In this document: positions 39,402 through 48,908 of the stretch, one piece after another | Layout: each line of letters begins with the position of its first letter | How positions within the stretch are numbered: the first letter of the stretch is position 1 | From: Neobacillus sp. YX16 | GTDB taxonomy: Bacteria; Bacillota; Bacilli; Bacillales; Cytobacillaceae | Direction: 5' to 3' | Assembly: GCF_030123505.1 (NCBI RefSeq) | Contig: NZ_CP126115.1 | Span: 2,928,001-2,992,000, forward strand | Length of the DNA stretch: 64,000 nucleotides | Notes under the pieces: generated by a model | What the model saw: the letters and a program-made list of their open reading frames with translations, nothing else | Databases searched by the model: none | What the model was told of the DNA's origin: nothing | Program-made: the position numbers and the translations under genes

Positions 39402-42158
39402 ATGAGATTTCGAACGAAGCTCTATACGAGCATAGGATCATTGCTATTGTTTATTACGATTATCGTTATAGTATTAATGAACATGCTTGAAGAATCGACA
39501 GTTAAAATGAACGTTGTGATTAGTGATGTTAATGAGAGAATCCAAATTGCTTCCACGATTAAAGAAGAAACTTCAATCGTGTCAAACGTATTGAAAACCA
39601 TATTGAATGATCGTGAAGAGGAAGTCAATTCCGACTTATTGGATGCATGGGAAAATTCAAATTCAAATTTACAGGTTGCGATTGATTCACTAGAGAAAAA
39701 GGACAAACAAGAGAAATCCCAGGAGCTCATTGGTAAACTTAAAATCTTACATGAATCCTATCGAAATATGGGTCAGCAAGCGCTCACGGAAAGAAAAATC
39801 AATCCTGACGCTGAACTTACTTCAGCTTTTATGACTGAATTTGAACTGATCAGTCAAAGAATGGTTCAAATATCAGAACTGCTTCATGGCTTACAAGAAC
39901 AAAGAATGAAGGATGAATTGTTACGTTCCAAAGACACCTATAATTGGGCAGTTGAAAATATTTATATATACCTAGTGTTCGGCTTAATCATCGGTATAAG
40001 CTTTGCCATATGGATCATTAAAAGCACCAGCAACAACCTTAACAAGGTAACAGACGTGATGAAAGAGGCCGCGGCGAGTGATTTTGATACATTACCACGT
40101 ATTGAGATTACCTCAAAAGGGGAACTGAGTGAAATCGCTGTGGCCTTTAATAAGATGGCTAAAGCACTTGAGAAACATAGTAGAATCGAGAAACAATTAA
40201 AAGAAGAAGCAGAAGAAACGAGCTGGCTGAATACAAAAATTGCTGAAATTGCCACCTTGTATCCTGAGGTTGAGAATGTGAAGATGCTAGCCAGTATGCT
40301 AATCACAAACCTTGTCCCCATGGTAGGAGCGACCTACGGAGCTTTCTATTTAAAGGAAGTTAACAAAAGTGACCAGTATTTATCAAGAATGTCTTCCTTT
40401 GCCTCTATAACAGGGGAGGAAGAACGAAAGCAATTTCGTTTAGGGGAGGGATTAATTGGGCAATGTGCACTTTTGAAGCGGCCCATCCAGTTAACCCAGG
40501 TTCCCGACGATTATCTAAAAATCGGTTCTGGGCTGGGAGAAGCTTCTCCTAAAACGATTATGATTTTACCAGTTTTATTTGAAGACCAAGTACTTGCGGT
40601 GATCGAAATTGCCTCTTTTGAAGAGTTAACTCCGTTACACATCAAGCTGCTTGAAGAAGTGAATAACAATTTAGGTATCAAAATCAATAGTATTATCAAC
40701 CACATGAAGGTAGAAAAGTTATTGCAAGAATCACAAGCCCTGACAGAAGAACTACAAGCCCAATCAGAGGAGCTCCAGATGCAGCAAGAGGAGTTAAGGA
40801 CGACAAATGAAAAACTAGAGGAAGAATATGAAGCGTCTAAACAAAGGAACTTTGAAATACAAGAGGTCAGTGCAGCGCTTGAAGAAAAAGCGCAGCAGCT
40901 AGAGCTTAGTTCTAAATATAAATCTGAGTTTCTAGCAAATATGTCCCATGAACTAAGAACTCCTTTAAATAGTTTGCTCATTCTAGCACAAATCCTCTCT
41001 GAAAATGGAGATGGGAATCTAACATATAAACAGGAGGAATATATTAAAACCATTTACTCTTCCGGAAATGATTTATTGAATTTAATTAATGATATATTAG
41101 ATTTGGCCAAAGTAGAGTCTGGTAAACTAGATGTGATATCAAAAGAAGTAGAAATGAATCAGTTGAGAGATTTTATCTTTCGTCAATTCTCACCGATTGC
41201 AAATAAGAAGAAAGTTCAGTTTACAATCGAATTGGACAAAGCCTTGCCCATGACGTTCTTTACGGATGAACAACGACTGCAGCAAATCTTAAAAAATCTC
41301 CTAGCCAATGCGTTTAAATTTACGGAAAGTGGCAGTGTCTCATTACAAATTCGTAGTGTGATGAAAAACATCACAGTGAATAGAGGGGAAGTACAACGAC
41401 TAGAACGAATGCTCGCCTTTTCGGTGATAGATACGGGTATTGGAATTGAGAAAGAAAAACAAGAGACGATTTTTGATGCTTTCAAACAAGCAGATGGGAC
41501 GACTAGCAGGAAATATGGCGGTACGGGATTAGGTCTTTCGATTTGCAGGGAACTGGCTCAGTTATTGGGCGGATTTATAGAAGTTTCAAGTGAAATTAGG
41601 AATGGAAGTACATTTACGTTATATTTGCCAAACATTCAAATGAATAACAAAATAGTAAGAAAATCTACGGCACAAACGGAAGCAGCGGTCAGTTTAGAAG
41701 CGAAAGATTTAGTGAACACGAAGAATAATCAATTTCTAAAGGAAGAACTACAGATTACACATGGTAAATCGATTTTGAAAAATAAGAAAATTCTTATCGT
41801 CGATGATGATATCCGTAATGTATATGCCTTAACAATTGCACTTGAAAATCATGATATGCAGATTTTGGTGGCCGAAAACGGCTGGGAAGCGTTGGAGGTA
41901 CTAAAGGCGAATCCTAATACCGACTTGATTTTAATGGATATTATGATGCCGGAGATGGATGGGTTTGAGGCAATCCAACAAATTCGTAAGATAAGAATAT
42001 TTGAAACGATACCAATCATTGCCCTTACTGCAAAGGCAATGAAACACAGCAGAGAAGAATGCCTGGAGGCAGGAGCAACCGATTATATTAGCAAGCCGAT
42101 TAACTTAGAACAGCTGTTCTCGTTAATGCAAGTTTGGCTGTTTACGAAGGAGGGCTAG
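39402..42158 (+). CDS. hybrid sensor histidine kinase (HAMP-GAF-HisKA-HATPase-REC)
   Basis: 918 residues from ATG 39402 (GGAGGG upstream). An N-terminal membrane helix, a ~170-residue extracellular helical (CHASE3-like) domain and a second helix (residues about 184-206) lead to HAMP (about 207-260), GAF (about 290-430) and a coiled coil. These are followed by HisKA with phospho-acceptor His516 (SHELRTPLN), an ATPase with GTGLGLSI, and a C-terminal receiver with Asp846 (LMDIMMPEMDG). It heads a tightly packed operon with CheR, a second kinase and a solute-binding protein. The signal is unknown. Confidence 0.92.
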   Translation: MRFRTKLYTSIGSLLLFITIIVIVLMNMLEESTVKMNVVISDVNERIQIASTIKEETSIVSNVLKTILNDREEEVNSDLLDAWENSNSNLQVAIDSLEKKDKQEKSQELIGKLKILHESYRNMGQQALTERKINPDAELTSAFMTEFELISQRMVQISELLHGLQEQRMKDELLRSKDTYNWAVENIYIYLVFGLIIGISFAIWIIKSTSNNLNKVTDVMKEAAASDFDTLPRIEITSKGELSEIAVAFNKMAKALEKHSRIEKQLKEEAEETSWLNTKIAEIATLYPEVENVKMLASMLITNLVPMVGATYGAFYLKEVNKSDQYLSRMSSFASITGEEERKQFRLGEGLIGQCALLKRPIQLTQVPDDYLKIGSGLGEASPKTIMILPVLFEDQVLAVIEIASFEELTPLHIKLLEEVNNNLGIKINSIINHMKVEKLLQESQALTEELQAQSEELQMQQEELRTTNEKLEEEYEASKQRNFEIQEVSAALEEKAQQLELSSKYKSEFLANMSHELRTPLNSLLILAQILSENGDGNLTYKQEEYIKTIYSSGNDLLNLINDILDLAKVESGKLDVISKEVEMNQLRDFIFRQFSPIANKKKVQFTIELDKALPMTFFTDEQRLQQILKNLLANAFKFTESGSVSLQIRSVMKNITVNRGEVQRLERMLAFSVIDTGIGIEKEKQETIFDAFKQADGTTSRKYGGTGLGLSICRELAQLLGGFIEVSSEIRNGSTFTLYLPNIQMNNKIVRKSTAQTEAAVSLEAKDLVNTKNNQFLKEELQITHGKSILKNKKILIVDDDIRNVYALTIALENHDMQILVAENGWEALEVLKANPNTDLILMDIMMPEMDGFEAIQQIRKIRIFETIPIIALTAKAMKHSREECLEAGATDYISKPINLEQLFSLMQVWLFTKEG

Positions 42159-42161
42159 ACA

Positions 42162-43022
42162 ATCGCACAGGTAAAATCTCATGAAGCTCGTAATCTAGTA
42201 CAGTCTGAAGAAATCGAGAGGATTGAAATTGATTTATTACTAGAGGCTGTGTTTCGATATTATGGATATGATTTTAGAAACTATGCCTTTCCTTTCATCC
42301 AAAGAAGGATTAGCCATCGCGTTCAGATTGAGAGATTGTCAAGTATATCGGCCCTGCAGGAAATAATCCTTCGTGAACCTAGTGTGATGGCAAGATTACT
42401 ATCCGATTTTTCAATCAATGTTACCGAAATGTTTCGAGATCCATCCTTTTTTAAGAGTATCCGAACAAAGGTGGTCCCTTTAATAAAGGATTACCCTTCG
42501 ATTAAAATTTGGCATGTTGGATGTTCTTCTGGTGAAGAAGTATATTCCATGGCGATCCTCCTTCATGAAGAAGGGATCTACGATAAAACAAGAATCTATG
42601 CAACCGATATAAATAAGAATATTCTCGAAAAAGCAAAACAAGGTACTTTTCCCTTAGAAGGGATGAAGCTTTATACCAAAAACTATATTGAAGCAGGAGG
42701 GAAGCAGGCCTTTTCTGAATATTATAAAGCCATTGACGATAAGGTTTGTTTCCACCCATTTCTTCAGAAAAATATGATCTTTGCCCAGCATAATGTGGTT
42801 TCAGACCATTCTTTTAACGAGTTTGATATGATTATATGCCGAAATGTTCTCATTTATTTTAATAAGAACCTTCAAAATAACGTTCATCAATTAATATATG
42901 AAAGCCTAAGTACGTCAGGTTTTCTTGGTTTAGGAATAAGAGAGGGGGTTAAATTTACACGTTATGAAGACTGCTACGGAGAATTTGATGGACCCGAAAG
43001 ACTTTATCGGAAGGTTAAATAA
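42162..43022 (+). CDS. CheR-type protein methyltransferase, unusual start
   Basis: CheR fold: SAM motif KIWHVGCSSGEEVYSMAILL, ATDINKNILEKAKQGTFP, MIICRNVLIYFNKNLQ; the N-terminal helix is IEIDLLLEAVFRYYGYDFRNYAF. The first standard start, GTG 42249, would cut this conserved helix. Coding continues upstream in frame to ATC at 42162, placed 7 nt after AAGGAGGG, directly after the kinase stop. So an ATC start, or a mutated ATG, is likely. CheR methylates glutamates of chemoreceptors or, in hybrid systems, of partner sensors. No chemoreceptor gene is nearby. Confidence 0.85.
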   Translation: MAQVKSHEARNLVQSEEIERIEIDLLLEAVFRYYGYDFRNYAFPFIQRRISHRVQIERLSSISALQEIILREPSVMARLLSDFSINVTEMFRDPSFFKSIRTKVVPLIKDYPSIKIWHVGCSSGEEVYSMAILLHEEGIYDKTRIYATDINKNILEKAKQGTFPLEGMKLYTKNYIEAGGKQAFSEYYKAIDDKVCFHPFLQKNMIFAQHNVVSDHSFNEFDMIICRNVLIYFNKNLQNNVHQLIYESLSTSGFLGLGIREGVKFTRYEDCYGEFDGPERLYRKVK

Positions 43023-45027
43023 TACGAATGCTCAAAAGGTGAATATTTTAATGGTGGATGATCACCCAGAAAACCTTCTGGCGTTAGAAGCCGTACTCAC
43101 TTCACCCAACTACAACCTTATTAGCGCCCATTCAGGAAAAGAAGCATTGAAATGTATGCTTCAACATGACTTTGCAGTTATTTTGCTAGACGTTCAAATG
43201 CCGGGACTGAATGGCTTTGATACGGCTAAGCTTATCAAGGCGAGAGAAAAGACAAAAAATATCCCGATTATTTTTATTACAGCGATTAATCAAGAGATGG
43301 AACATGTTGATCAGGGTTACTCCGTAGGTGCGATCGATTATATTTTTAAACCCTTTCAGCCGGAAACCTTGAAAAAGAAAATTGAACAGTTTGTTAAAAT
43401 CCATCAAAATCATCAAGAAACAATCATTAAAACGGATCTAGGACATTTGCTTGAGCTGAATAAGGTCAACAAAAGGCTGGATAGAACCACCTTAAATTTG
43501 CGTCGGACAGAGGCGTTATCAAAAGCCATAAGTCAAACGATAACCGATACCATTGTAACGTTTGATAATAAAGGTTGTATTCTTTCTGTGAATCCTGCCG
43601 TCACTAGCATGTTTGGCTACCAGGCAAAGGAATTGGATGAAAATCACGTTCTGAAGCTTTTTCCTAAATGGGAGGATGAAGTGTTATTGGACTCATCATT
43701 CTCATTCCTATCTATGATTAGACAATCGGTAGGAAAAATTATTGAAGTAGTGGCTGGTCGAAAGGATAAAAGCTGCTTTTATGCGGATTTGTTAATTTCT
43801 TCAACCATTATTGAGGATGAACAGATTTTTGTTTGTACGATACGGGATGTAACAGAAAGAAAGCAAATAGAAGAAGTAAAAAAACAGAGGTTTCATAATT
43901 TGGAACATATTGTTGAGGAGCGGACGCTTGAACTGACCAAATCAAATGAGAAACTGCAAAAAGAAATTGAAGAACGAAAAAGAATTGCCGACCATCTGTT
44001 CCGTTCCCAAGAAAGGTTTCGAAAAATATTTGAATCCAGCCCCTTATTAAAAGCGATATTATTACAGAAGGATCTGACATTTATCGACATCAATCCCAGC
44101 TGGAGCAAATTCACCGGTTATTGCAGTGATGAGTTGACGCATCAAAAAATTAATTGTAAGAATTTTATCGATGAAGCCACAGGAAAGTCTATTGATTTCA
44201 ATAATAAAATTCTAAACAAGAAAATTAAGTATGAGACGAAAAACGGGGAAGTCCGCTCAGGGTTATTGTCCACGGAAATGATTGATATCGATTCCGAACC
44301 ATGTACGCTTATCGTTTTGAATGATATTACAGAAAGGGTACATCTAGAGAATGAAATGTATCGGCTGGACCGATTAAATTTAATCGGCGAGATGGCAGCA
44401 GGTATTGCCCATGAGATTAGAAACCCGATGACAACTGTACAAGGATTTTTACAATTAACAAGGAATAAAGTCGACAAATTATCTACTGATATCATCGATT
44501 TAATGTTAGAGGAATTGAACAGGGCAAACTCGATTATCACAGAATTTTTGAATCTAGCTAAAAACAAAATTAGTGTCAAAAGGAATCAAAACTTGAACAC
44601 CATCATTGAAGCTTTATCTCCTCTGATTCAAGCGGAAGCGTTACGTTCGAATAAACAGCTTAAGCTTGAATTAGGAGAATGTCCTGACATCTCCCTGGAC
44701 GAAAAAGAAATTCGCCAGCTCATCTTGAATATTGCCTTAAACGGATTGGATGCCATGACGTCTAATGGAATATTGACGATTAAAACCTATAAAGACAAAG
44801 AGACCGTGGTTCTGCAAATAAGAGATGAAGGCCAGGGAATCAGCCCCGAGGTATTATCAAAATTAGGGACACCTTTCTTTACAACAAAGGAAACAGGAAC
44901 AGGTTTGGGGTTAGCTATTTGTTACAGTGTAGCAAAACGGCATGATGCCCAAATTGAAATTGAAACGGGTGATGAAGGGACGACTTTCTCAGCTCGATTT
45001 CAGCTCATTCCCAGCTTAACCGCGTAG
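42988..45027 (+). CDS. response regulator-histidine kinase fusion (REC-PAS-PAS-HisKA-HATPase)
   Basis: About 679 residues if started at ATG 42988 (GGAG 8 nt upstream; ATG 42964 lacks a ribosome site). Overlaps the CheR gene. An N-terminal receiver with Asp68 (VILLDVQMPG) is followed by a helical linker, PAS (about 180-290, TDTIVTFDNKGCILSVNPAV), and a second PAS (about 345-450). The kinase core has His475 (GIAHEIRNPMTTVQ), a KinA/sporulation-kinase-like style, and ATPase GTGLGLAI. The receiver is a plausible acceptor for the hybrid kinase upstream, giving a phosphorelay. Confidence 0.9.
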   Translation: MDPKDFIGRLNNTNAQKVNILMVDDHPENLLALEAVLTSPNYNLISAHSGKEALKCMLQHDFAVILLDVQMPGLNGFDTAKLIKAREKTKNIPIIFITAINQEMEHVDQGYSVGAIDYIFKPFQPETLKKKIEQFVKIHQNHQETIIKTDLGHLLELNKVNKRLDRTTLNLRRTEALSKAISQTITDTIVTFDNKGCILSVNPAVTSMFGYQAKELDENHVLKLFPKWEDEVLLDSSFSFLSMIRQSVGKIIEVVAGRKDKSCFYADLLISSTIIEDEQIFVCTIRDVTERKQIEEVKKQRFHNLEHIVEERTLELTKSNEKLQKEIEERKRIADHLFRSQERFRKIFESSPLLKAILLQKDLTFIDINPSWSKFTGYCSDELTHQKINCKNFIDEATGKSIDFNNKILNKKIKYETKNGEVRSGLLSTEMIDIDSEPCTLIVLNDITERVHLENEMYRLDRLNLIGEMAAGIAHEIRNPMTTVQGFLQLTRNKVDKLSTDIIDLMLEELNRANSIITEFLNLAKNKISVKRNQNLNTIIEALSPLIQAEALRSNKQLKLELGECPDISLDEKEIRQLILNIALNGLDAMTSNGILTIKTYKDKETVVLQIRDEGQGISPEVLSKLGTPFFTTKETGTGLGLAICYSVAKRHDAQIEIETGDEGTTFSARFQLIPSLTA

Positions 45028-45061
45028 GTTTATTCTTTAACAGGAGAGGGGGAAGGATGCC

Positions 45062-46003
45062 GTGTTAAAGAAAGGGAATATTTATTTGATTATGGGTGCT
45101 GTTATATCTGTCATGGTTCTAAGTTTTATATCCGTAACCTTTGCTGATAAAAAGCCGACTGTGGTCGTTGTGTTAAAAAAAGGAAACACAGAATATTGGA
45201 GAATTATGAAAGCTGGAATAGAAAAAGGGTTTAAAGACTTTGACATTGATGGAAAAGTGATGGTTCCTACTGACTCAACAGCGCAAGAACAGGCAGATTT
45301 ATTAATGAAGGCATACAAAGAAAAGCCCGATGTAATCATTACAGCACCGGTCAGTCTATCAGTAAAGCCAACGTTAGAAACGTTTACGGATATTCCTGTT
45401 TTGCTAGTGGATACGGATCTTCCCATTAAGAACAAAACAGCGTATATCGGAACCAATAATCTCGATTTAGGTAAAAAAGCTGGAGCCTTTTTAGCTTCGC
45501 AGCTGCAGCCAGGGAATAAGATTGCTATTATCGGAGGAGATTTGTCATTCTCTGTTTTTAAGGAGCGGATCGAAGGTGCAACCATATCTATACGAAATGC
45601 TGGAATCCAAATCGCCTATTTAAAAACAGGGATACAGGATGATCCCAAAACGATTCAAAGTGTGATAACAAAACTTTTGCGTGACCAGCCTGATATTAAG
45701 GGTGTCTTGACCACACATGACACAATCGCCTTACCGGCAATCAAGGAGTTAGAGGAACAAGGACTCTCGATACCTGTCATTGGGCCGGATGGCCTTACCG
45801 AGATGCTTAAGTTCATTGCAGATGAAACCATTCCTGGTACCATGGCCCAAAATCCTTATGATATGGGATATTTAAGCGTTGAAACCGCCATGAAGGTAAT
45901 TCAAGGAGAAAATGTGGAACCAATCGTGGACAGTGGTGTAGATATCATCATAAAAGAGAATGCAGAACACAGATTAAACTTTTATGAGAAAATAGTGAAA
46001 TAA
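45062..46003 (+). CDS. periplasmic sugar-binding-like protein (RbsB family)
   Basis: 313 residues, GTG start with GAGAGGGGGAAGG upstream. An N-terminal signal/anchor (about residues 6-28) lacks a lipobox Cys. The type I solute-binding fold is clear: KPTVVVVLKKGNTEYWRIMKAGIEKGFKDF, PDVIITAPVS, IAIIGGDLSFSVFKERIEG, VLTTHDTIALPAIKELEEQG, VIGPDGLTEMLKFI. No ABC transporter genes follow, so it probably serves as an extracytoplasmic ligand sensor for the kinase at 39402 rather than for uptake. Confidence 0.85.
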   Translation: MLKKGNIYLIMGAVISVMVLSFISVTFADKKPTVVVVLKKGNTEYWRIMKAGIEKGFKDFDIDGKVMVPTDSTAQEQADLLMKAYKEKPDVIITAPVSLSVKPTLETFTDIPVLLVDTDLPIKNKTAYIGTNNLDLGKKAGAFLASQLQPGNKIAIIGGDLSFSVFKERIEGATISIRNAGIQIAYLKTGIQDDPKTIQSVITKLLRDQPDIKGVLTTHDTIALPAIKELEEQGLSIPVIGPDGLTEMLKFIADETIPGTMAQNPYDMGYLSVETAMKVIQGENVEPIVDSGVDIIIKENAEHRLNFYEKIVK

Positions 46004-46023
46004 GGGACCAAGGGGACGGTTCT
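46004..46023 (-). repeat. inverted repeat flanking the sensory operon, right copy
   Basis: GGGACCAAGGGGACGGTTCT, inverted relative to 39286-39305, begins right after the last stop codon of the operon; with CTTGGTTC it can also form a local hairpin. Confidence 0.7.
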
Positions 46024-46189
46024 CTTGGTTCGCTTTCGGCAAGAAGTGGACCAAAAGAGCTGTATCCTTCCTTCAAATTAAAAGGTATGGTACTTGAATA
46101 AGTTGGGTTTCTGCAATTTTAAGGAACTTAATGTTTTTGTTTGTTCGTATTTAAAAATAAGCAGTATAAAAAACAAAGGTGGTATACGG

Positions 46190-46387
46190 ATGAAATGTAA
46201 TCAATGTCAAAGCGAAATGGTAGAAGATTGCAAAGTTAATGTTGAATTTGATACCCCCGGAATTACAATAAGTAAAAAAGGGAAGGGACTTTTCAACAAA
46301 GTATCTGCAAAATCAAAAGCAGCTGTTTGTTCAAATTGTGGTTATGTAGCTTTCTACATTGATAAATATAAAGAATTTAGTAAATAG
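46190..46387 (+). CDS. small zinc-ribbon protein (65 aa)
   Basis: ATG 46190 after AAAGGTGG. MKCNQCQSEM at the N-terminus and CSNCGY near residue 45 form a treble-clef/zinc-ribbon pair. Basic middle (SKKGKGLFNKVSAKSK). Similar in layout to the protein at 38101. Family unknown. Confidence 0.7.
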   Translation: MKCNQCQSEMVEDCKVNVEFDTPGITISKKGKGLFNKVSAKSKAAVCSNCGYVAFYIDKYKEFSK

Positions 46388-46477
46388 TATAGGTTAATAA
46401 TTGTGTTGTTTATTTAAAATTTTCTCTCCCTGAGCCGAACCCGTTAAAAGAATTGTCCCCTTGTTTTTTCATCAATT

Positions 46478-47038
46478 TTAAGTGTTATTTCTTTTTAATA
46501 ACATTTTTTTACTTATAATAGAGGTCAACATTACCATGCCTAAGATTACAATTACTAGAAAACTTAACTGAGTTTTGGTTAATGCCAATGACTGTGCAAA
46601 ATCTACTGAATATGCCAAAGAGAATGAAGTTATTAGTTTTGCAACAAAAGCAATTAAGAGAAATTTTTTAAAGCTGACTCCGCTTATTCCTGCTCCAAAA
46701 CATATTATTTCATCAGGTATAATTGGTATCACAAATAAAATTAATAAAATGTTAATCTCATTTCTCGAAACATAACGTTCATACTGCTTAATATGATGTT
46801 CTTTTACTAATTTTCTAATTAGCTTTTGTCCCCCCATTTTTGCTATGAAATAGGCAATTATTATTCCTGAAAGTGTACCTACAAAACTAATACTTGCTGC
46901 AGGAAGAGAACCGAGTACTGCAGTTCCAGCTCCGACAGTTGCTGCTTCTGGAAAGGGTAACAAAATTGGTTGTAGAAAACAGATTGTAAAGAAAATAAAA
47001 GCAACCATAAGCTGATTTCCATAAAATAAATCCTCCAT
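46478..47038 (-). CDS. VTT/DedA-like membrane protein
   Basis: 186 residues with about five hydrophobic segments. PFPEAATVGAGTAVLG, then the G-rich FVGTLSGIIIAYFIAKMGGQKLI, and FVIPIIPDEIICFGAGISGVSFKKFLL, match the VTT (SNARE-associated/DedA/TVP38) pattern of lipid-transport-related proteins. AGGTGG on the minus strand precedes the start. Function unknown; moderately certain family. Confidence 0.6.
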   Translation of the reverse strand: MEDLFYGNQLMVAFIFFTICFLQPILLPFPEAATVGAGTAVLGSLPAASISFVGTLSGIIIAYFIAKMGGQKLIRKLVKEHHIKQYERYVSRNEINILLILFVIPIIPDEIICFGAGISGVSFKKFLLIAFVAKLITSFSLAYSVDFAQSLALTKTQLSFLVIVILGMVMLTSIISKKMLLKRNNT

Positions 47039-47308
47039 AAAATATCCACCTCTTTTTCAATTTTGCTAAGACAATTATAAGAGGGAGATCTTATGATATT
47101 GGTATATACTTCCTTAAGATTTCCTTAATTTTATAGTAAGAGAATGATAGACATTACTAACATGATTCTAAAATTGTAAAGGGTTAATTTATAAGCAGGA
47201 TTTATTCCCTTACTTGTTGAAATATCTACCTCCAGAGCTGATTTGGTAATGAAAGTAAATATTGAAAAGGGAATGGATCAAATTTAAAAAAGTAATTGAG
47301 GTAGCATA
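47039..47308. other. gap, no gene seen
   Basis: AT-rich promoter region of the divergent 46478 gene; no repeat arm recognised. Confidence 0.3.
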
Positions 47309-47602
47309 ATGACTACGGTAGGCATATTGGGAACAGTACATAGCGATGGATAAATAAAAAGATTAAATTTTCATTTATCATTAATAGAAGAATTAATCAT
47401 TCGATTTGAACCTGATATTATTTGTGGAGAAGTTAGACCGGAAGTTTGGATGCAATATCAAGAAAGCTACAAAGAATCAAATGATGTGTATACCTTTTTG
47501 CTTGAAAAAGAGAAAGATTTTACCTGGGAAGCCGGGCAACCTGGTTTGTTTATGGTATTAGTTAAGAATGAATTCGAATGCATCGTGAACATAATATTAT
47601 AG
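47309..47602 (+). pseudogene. degraded TraB-like/hypothetical protein
   Basis: ATG 47309 (TTGAGGTAGC upstream) opens MTTVGILGTVHSDG, then TAA (47351-47353), then IKRLNFHLSLIEELIIRFEP, DIICGEVRPEVWMQYQESYK and on to TAG at 47602. The GxxGTVHS and DIICGEVRPE pieces resemble a family of hypothetical Firmicute proteins. An in-frame stop and a shortened middle show decay. Confidence 0.5.
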
Positions 47603-47613
47603 GAGGGATCAAC

Positions 47614-47985
47614 ATGGAGGTTTTTGAAGAATATCTAGCAGGAATCGATCACCCAGACCATCGCGAGAGAACAGAGGAGATTTTGGTGTGGGTTGCCAAT
47701 AAATTCCCGAATTTGGAACCGGTTTTCAAATGGAATACGCCAATGTTTTCTGAACACGGCACATTTATCATCGGCTTTTCTACAGCGAAGCAGTATTTGA
47801 GCGTTTCACCAGAGGTAGCAGGCATTTCGCAATTTGCTGATGATATAGCAAAAGCTGGCTATAGCGCTACCAAAGGCTTGTTTCGTATTCCATGGAAAGA
47901 GCCAGTAAATTACGAATTGCTTGAGAACATGATTGAATTTAATATCCTGGATAAGGCAGACTATACAAATTTTTGGCGGAAATAA
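47614..47985 (+). CDS. DUF1801-family protein (YdhG-like)
   Basis: 123 residues from ATG 47614 (AGGAGGG 6 nt upstream). [59 protein letters not shown] and the C-terminal helix are typical of DUF1801, whose B. subtilis member has been linked to iron handling for frataxin-type Fe-S assembly. A second, broken member lies at 29785. Confidence 0.85.
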   Translation: MEVFEEYLAGIDHPDHRERTEEILVWVANKFPNLEPVFKWNTPMFSEHGTFIIGFSTAKQYLSVSPEVAGISQFADDIAKAGYSATKGLFRIPWKEPVNYELLENMIEFNILDKADYTNFWRK

Positions 47986-48091
47986 GAGCATTACTCCTTA
48001 TCAAAAACGCATGATGATGAGTCATTAAAGGGGTGGTTATTTAAGATCGTCCTTAGCTGTCGACTTCAAGTTACGATTGGTTTGAAATTCT

Positions 48092-48188
48092 AAGGTGCTT
48101 CTTCACCTATCGGTGGAAGAGATGAGAGAGACGGGCTGTCGTTGAGGCAGCTTTTTCTTATTGTGCTAATGGGGATGGGGTAGTAATG
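48092..48188 (+). repeat. attC-like repeat
   Basis: Weak left arm (GTGCTTCTTCACCTATCGGT), hairpin GCTGTCGTTGAGGCAGC with T-run (48135-48156), right arm TTCTTATTGTGCTAATGGGGATGGGG. Confidence 0.65.
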
Positions 48189-48309
48189 TTTAATAAATTG
48201 TTTGTCAGAATATCTAACATATTTGATGTTGATAAACATTCATTTGTTTATAATGATGATCGATAGAAATCAGAGTTTTAGATAGTACGTTGGGAAGAGG
48301 TTATGAAAA

Positions 48310-48798
48310 ATGGAAATAAAAATTGCTGAAGAAATGGACGTTCCGGTTGTTTACAAGCTTATGTTAGAGGCGTTTGAAGAATATCGAACCCTGGATGTTC
48401 CTTCAAGTGCATTAAATGAATCGGTAGATGCATTACAAATAGCTGTTAAGAATAATTTCGAAAAAGCTTTACTATGTTCGATAAATGGAGTTCCTCTTGG
48501 TTCCTGTAGATTTACCATGGAAGAGGATGCTTTATATTTTTCGCGGGTATCTGTGACCCCCATAGCGAGAGGTAAAGGAATAGCAAAAGCGATGTTATTG
48601 TGGCTTGAAAAATATGCTTATAACAATTTTAAAAGAAAAATAGAATGTCGTGTTCGAGTGTCATTACCAAAAAATATTGTGTTTTACGAATCCATGGGTT
48701 ATTTTATTTCTAAAGAGGAAGCTGTGACAAACCCTAATGGCTTTTTAGTGAAAACGGTTGTAATGGAAAAAACTTTGACAAACAGATTATCTCTTTGA
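48310..48798 (+). CDS. GNAT-family N-acetyltransferase
   Basis: 162 residues. ISVTP-type core: LYFSRVSVTPIARGKGIAKAMLLWLEKYA with the RGKGIA acetyl-CoA loop (about residue 92), followed by FYESMGYFISKEE. AAGAGGTTATG upstream; the ATG at 48310 gives a full N-terminal strand (MEIKIAEEMDVPVVYKLM). Acceptor unknown. Confidence 0.88.
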   Translation: MEIKIAEEMDVPVVYKLMLEAFEEYRTLDVPSSALNESVDALQIAVKNNFEKALLCSINGVPLGSCRFTMEEDALYFSRVSVTPIARGKGIAKAMLLWLEKYAYNNFKRKIECRVRVSLPKNIVFYESMGYFISKEEAVTNPNGFLVKTVVMEKTLTNRLSL

Positions 48799-48908
48799 AT
48801 TAAAGCGCTTTTGTCCAAAGGGTACTATTAGTTCATCAAGAATTAGTAACTTAGGTAGGATTTGTTATGGGAGAAATATAAAGGCTTTTAAGGAATGGAA
48901 ACAAACAA

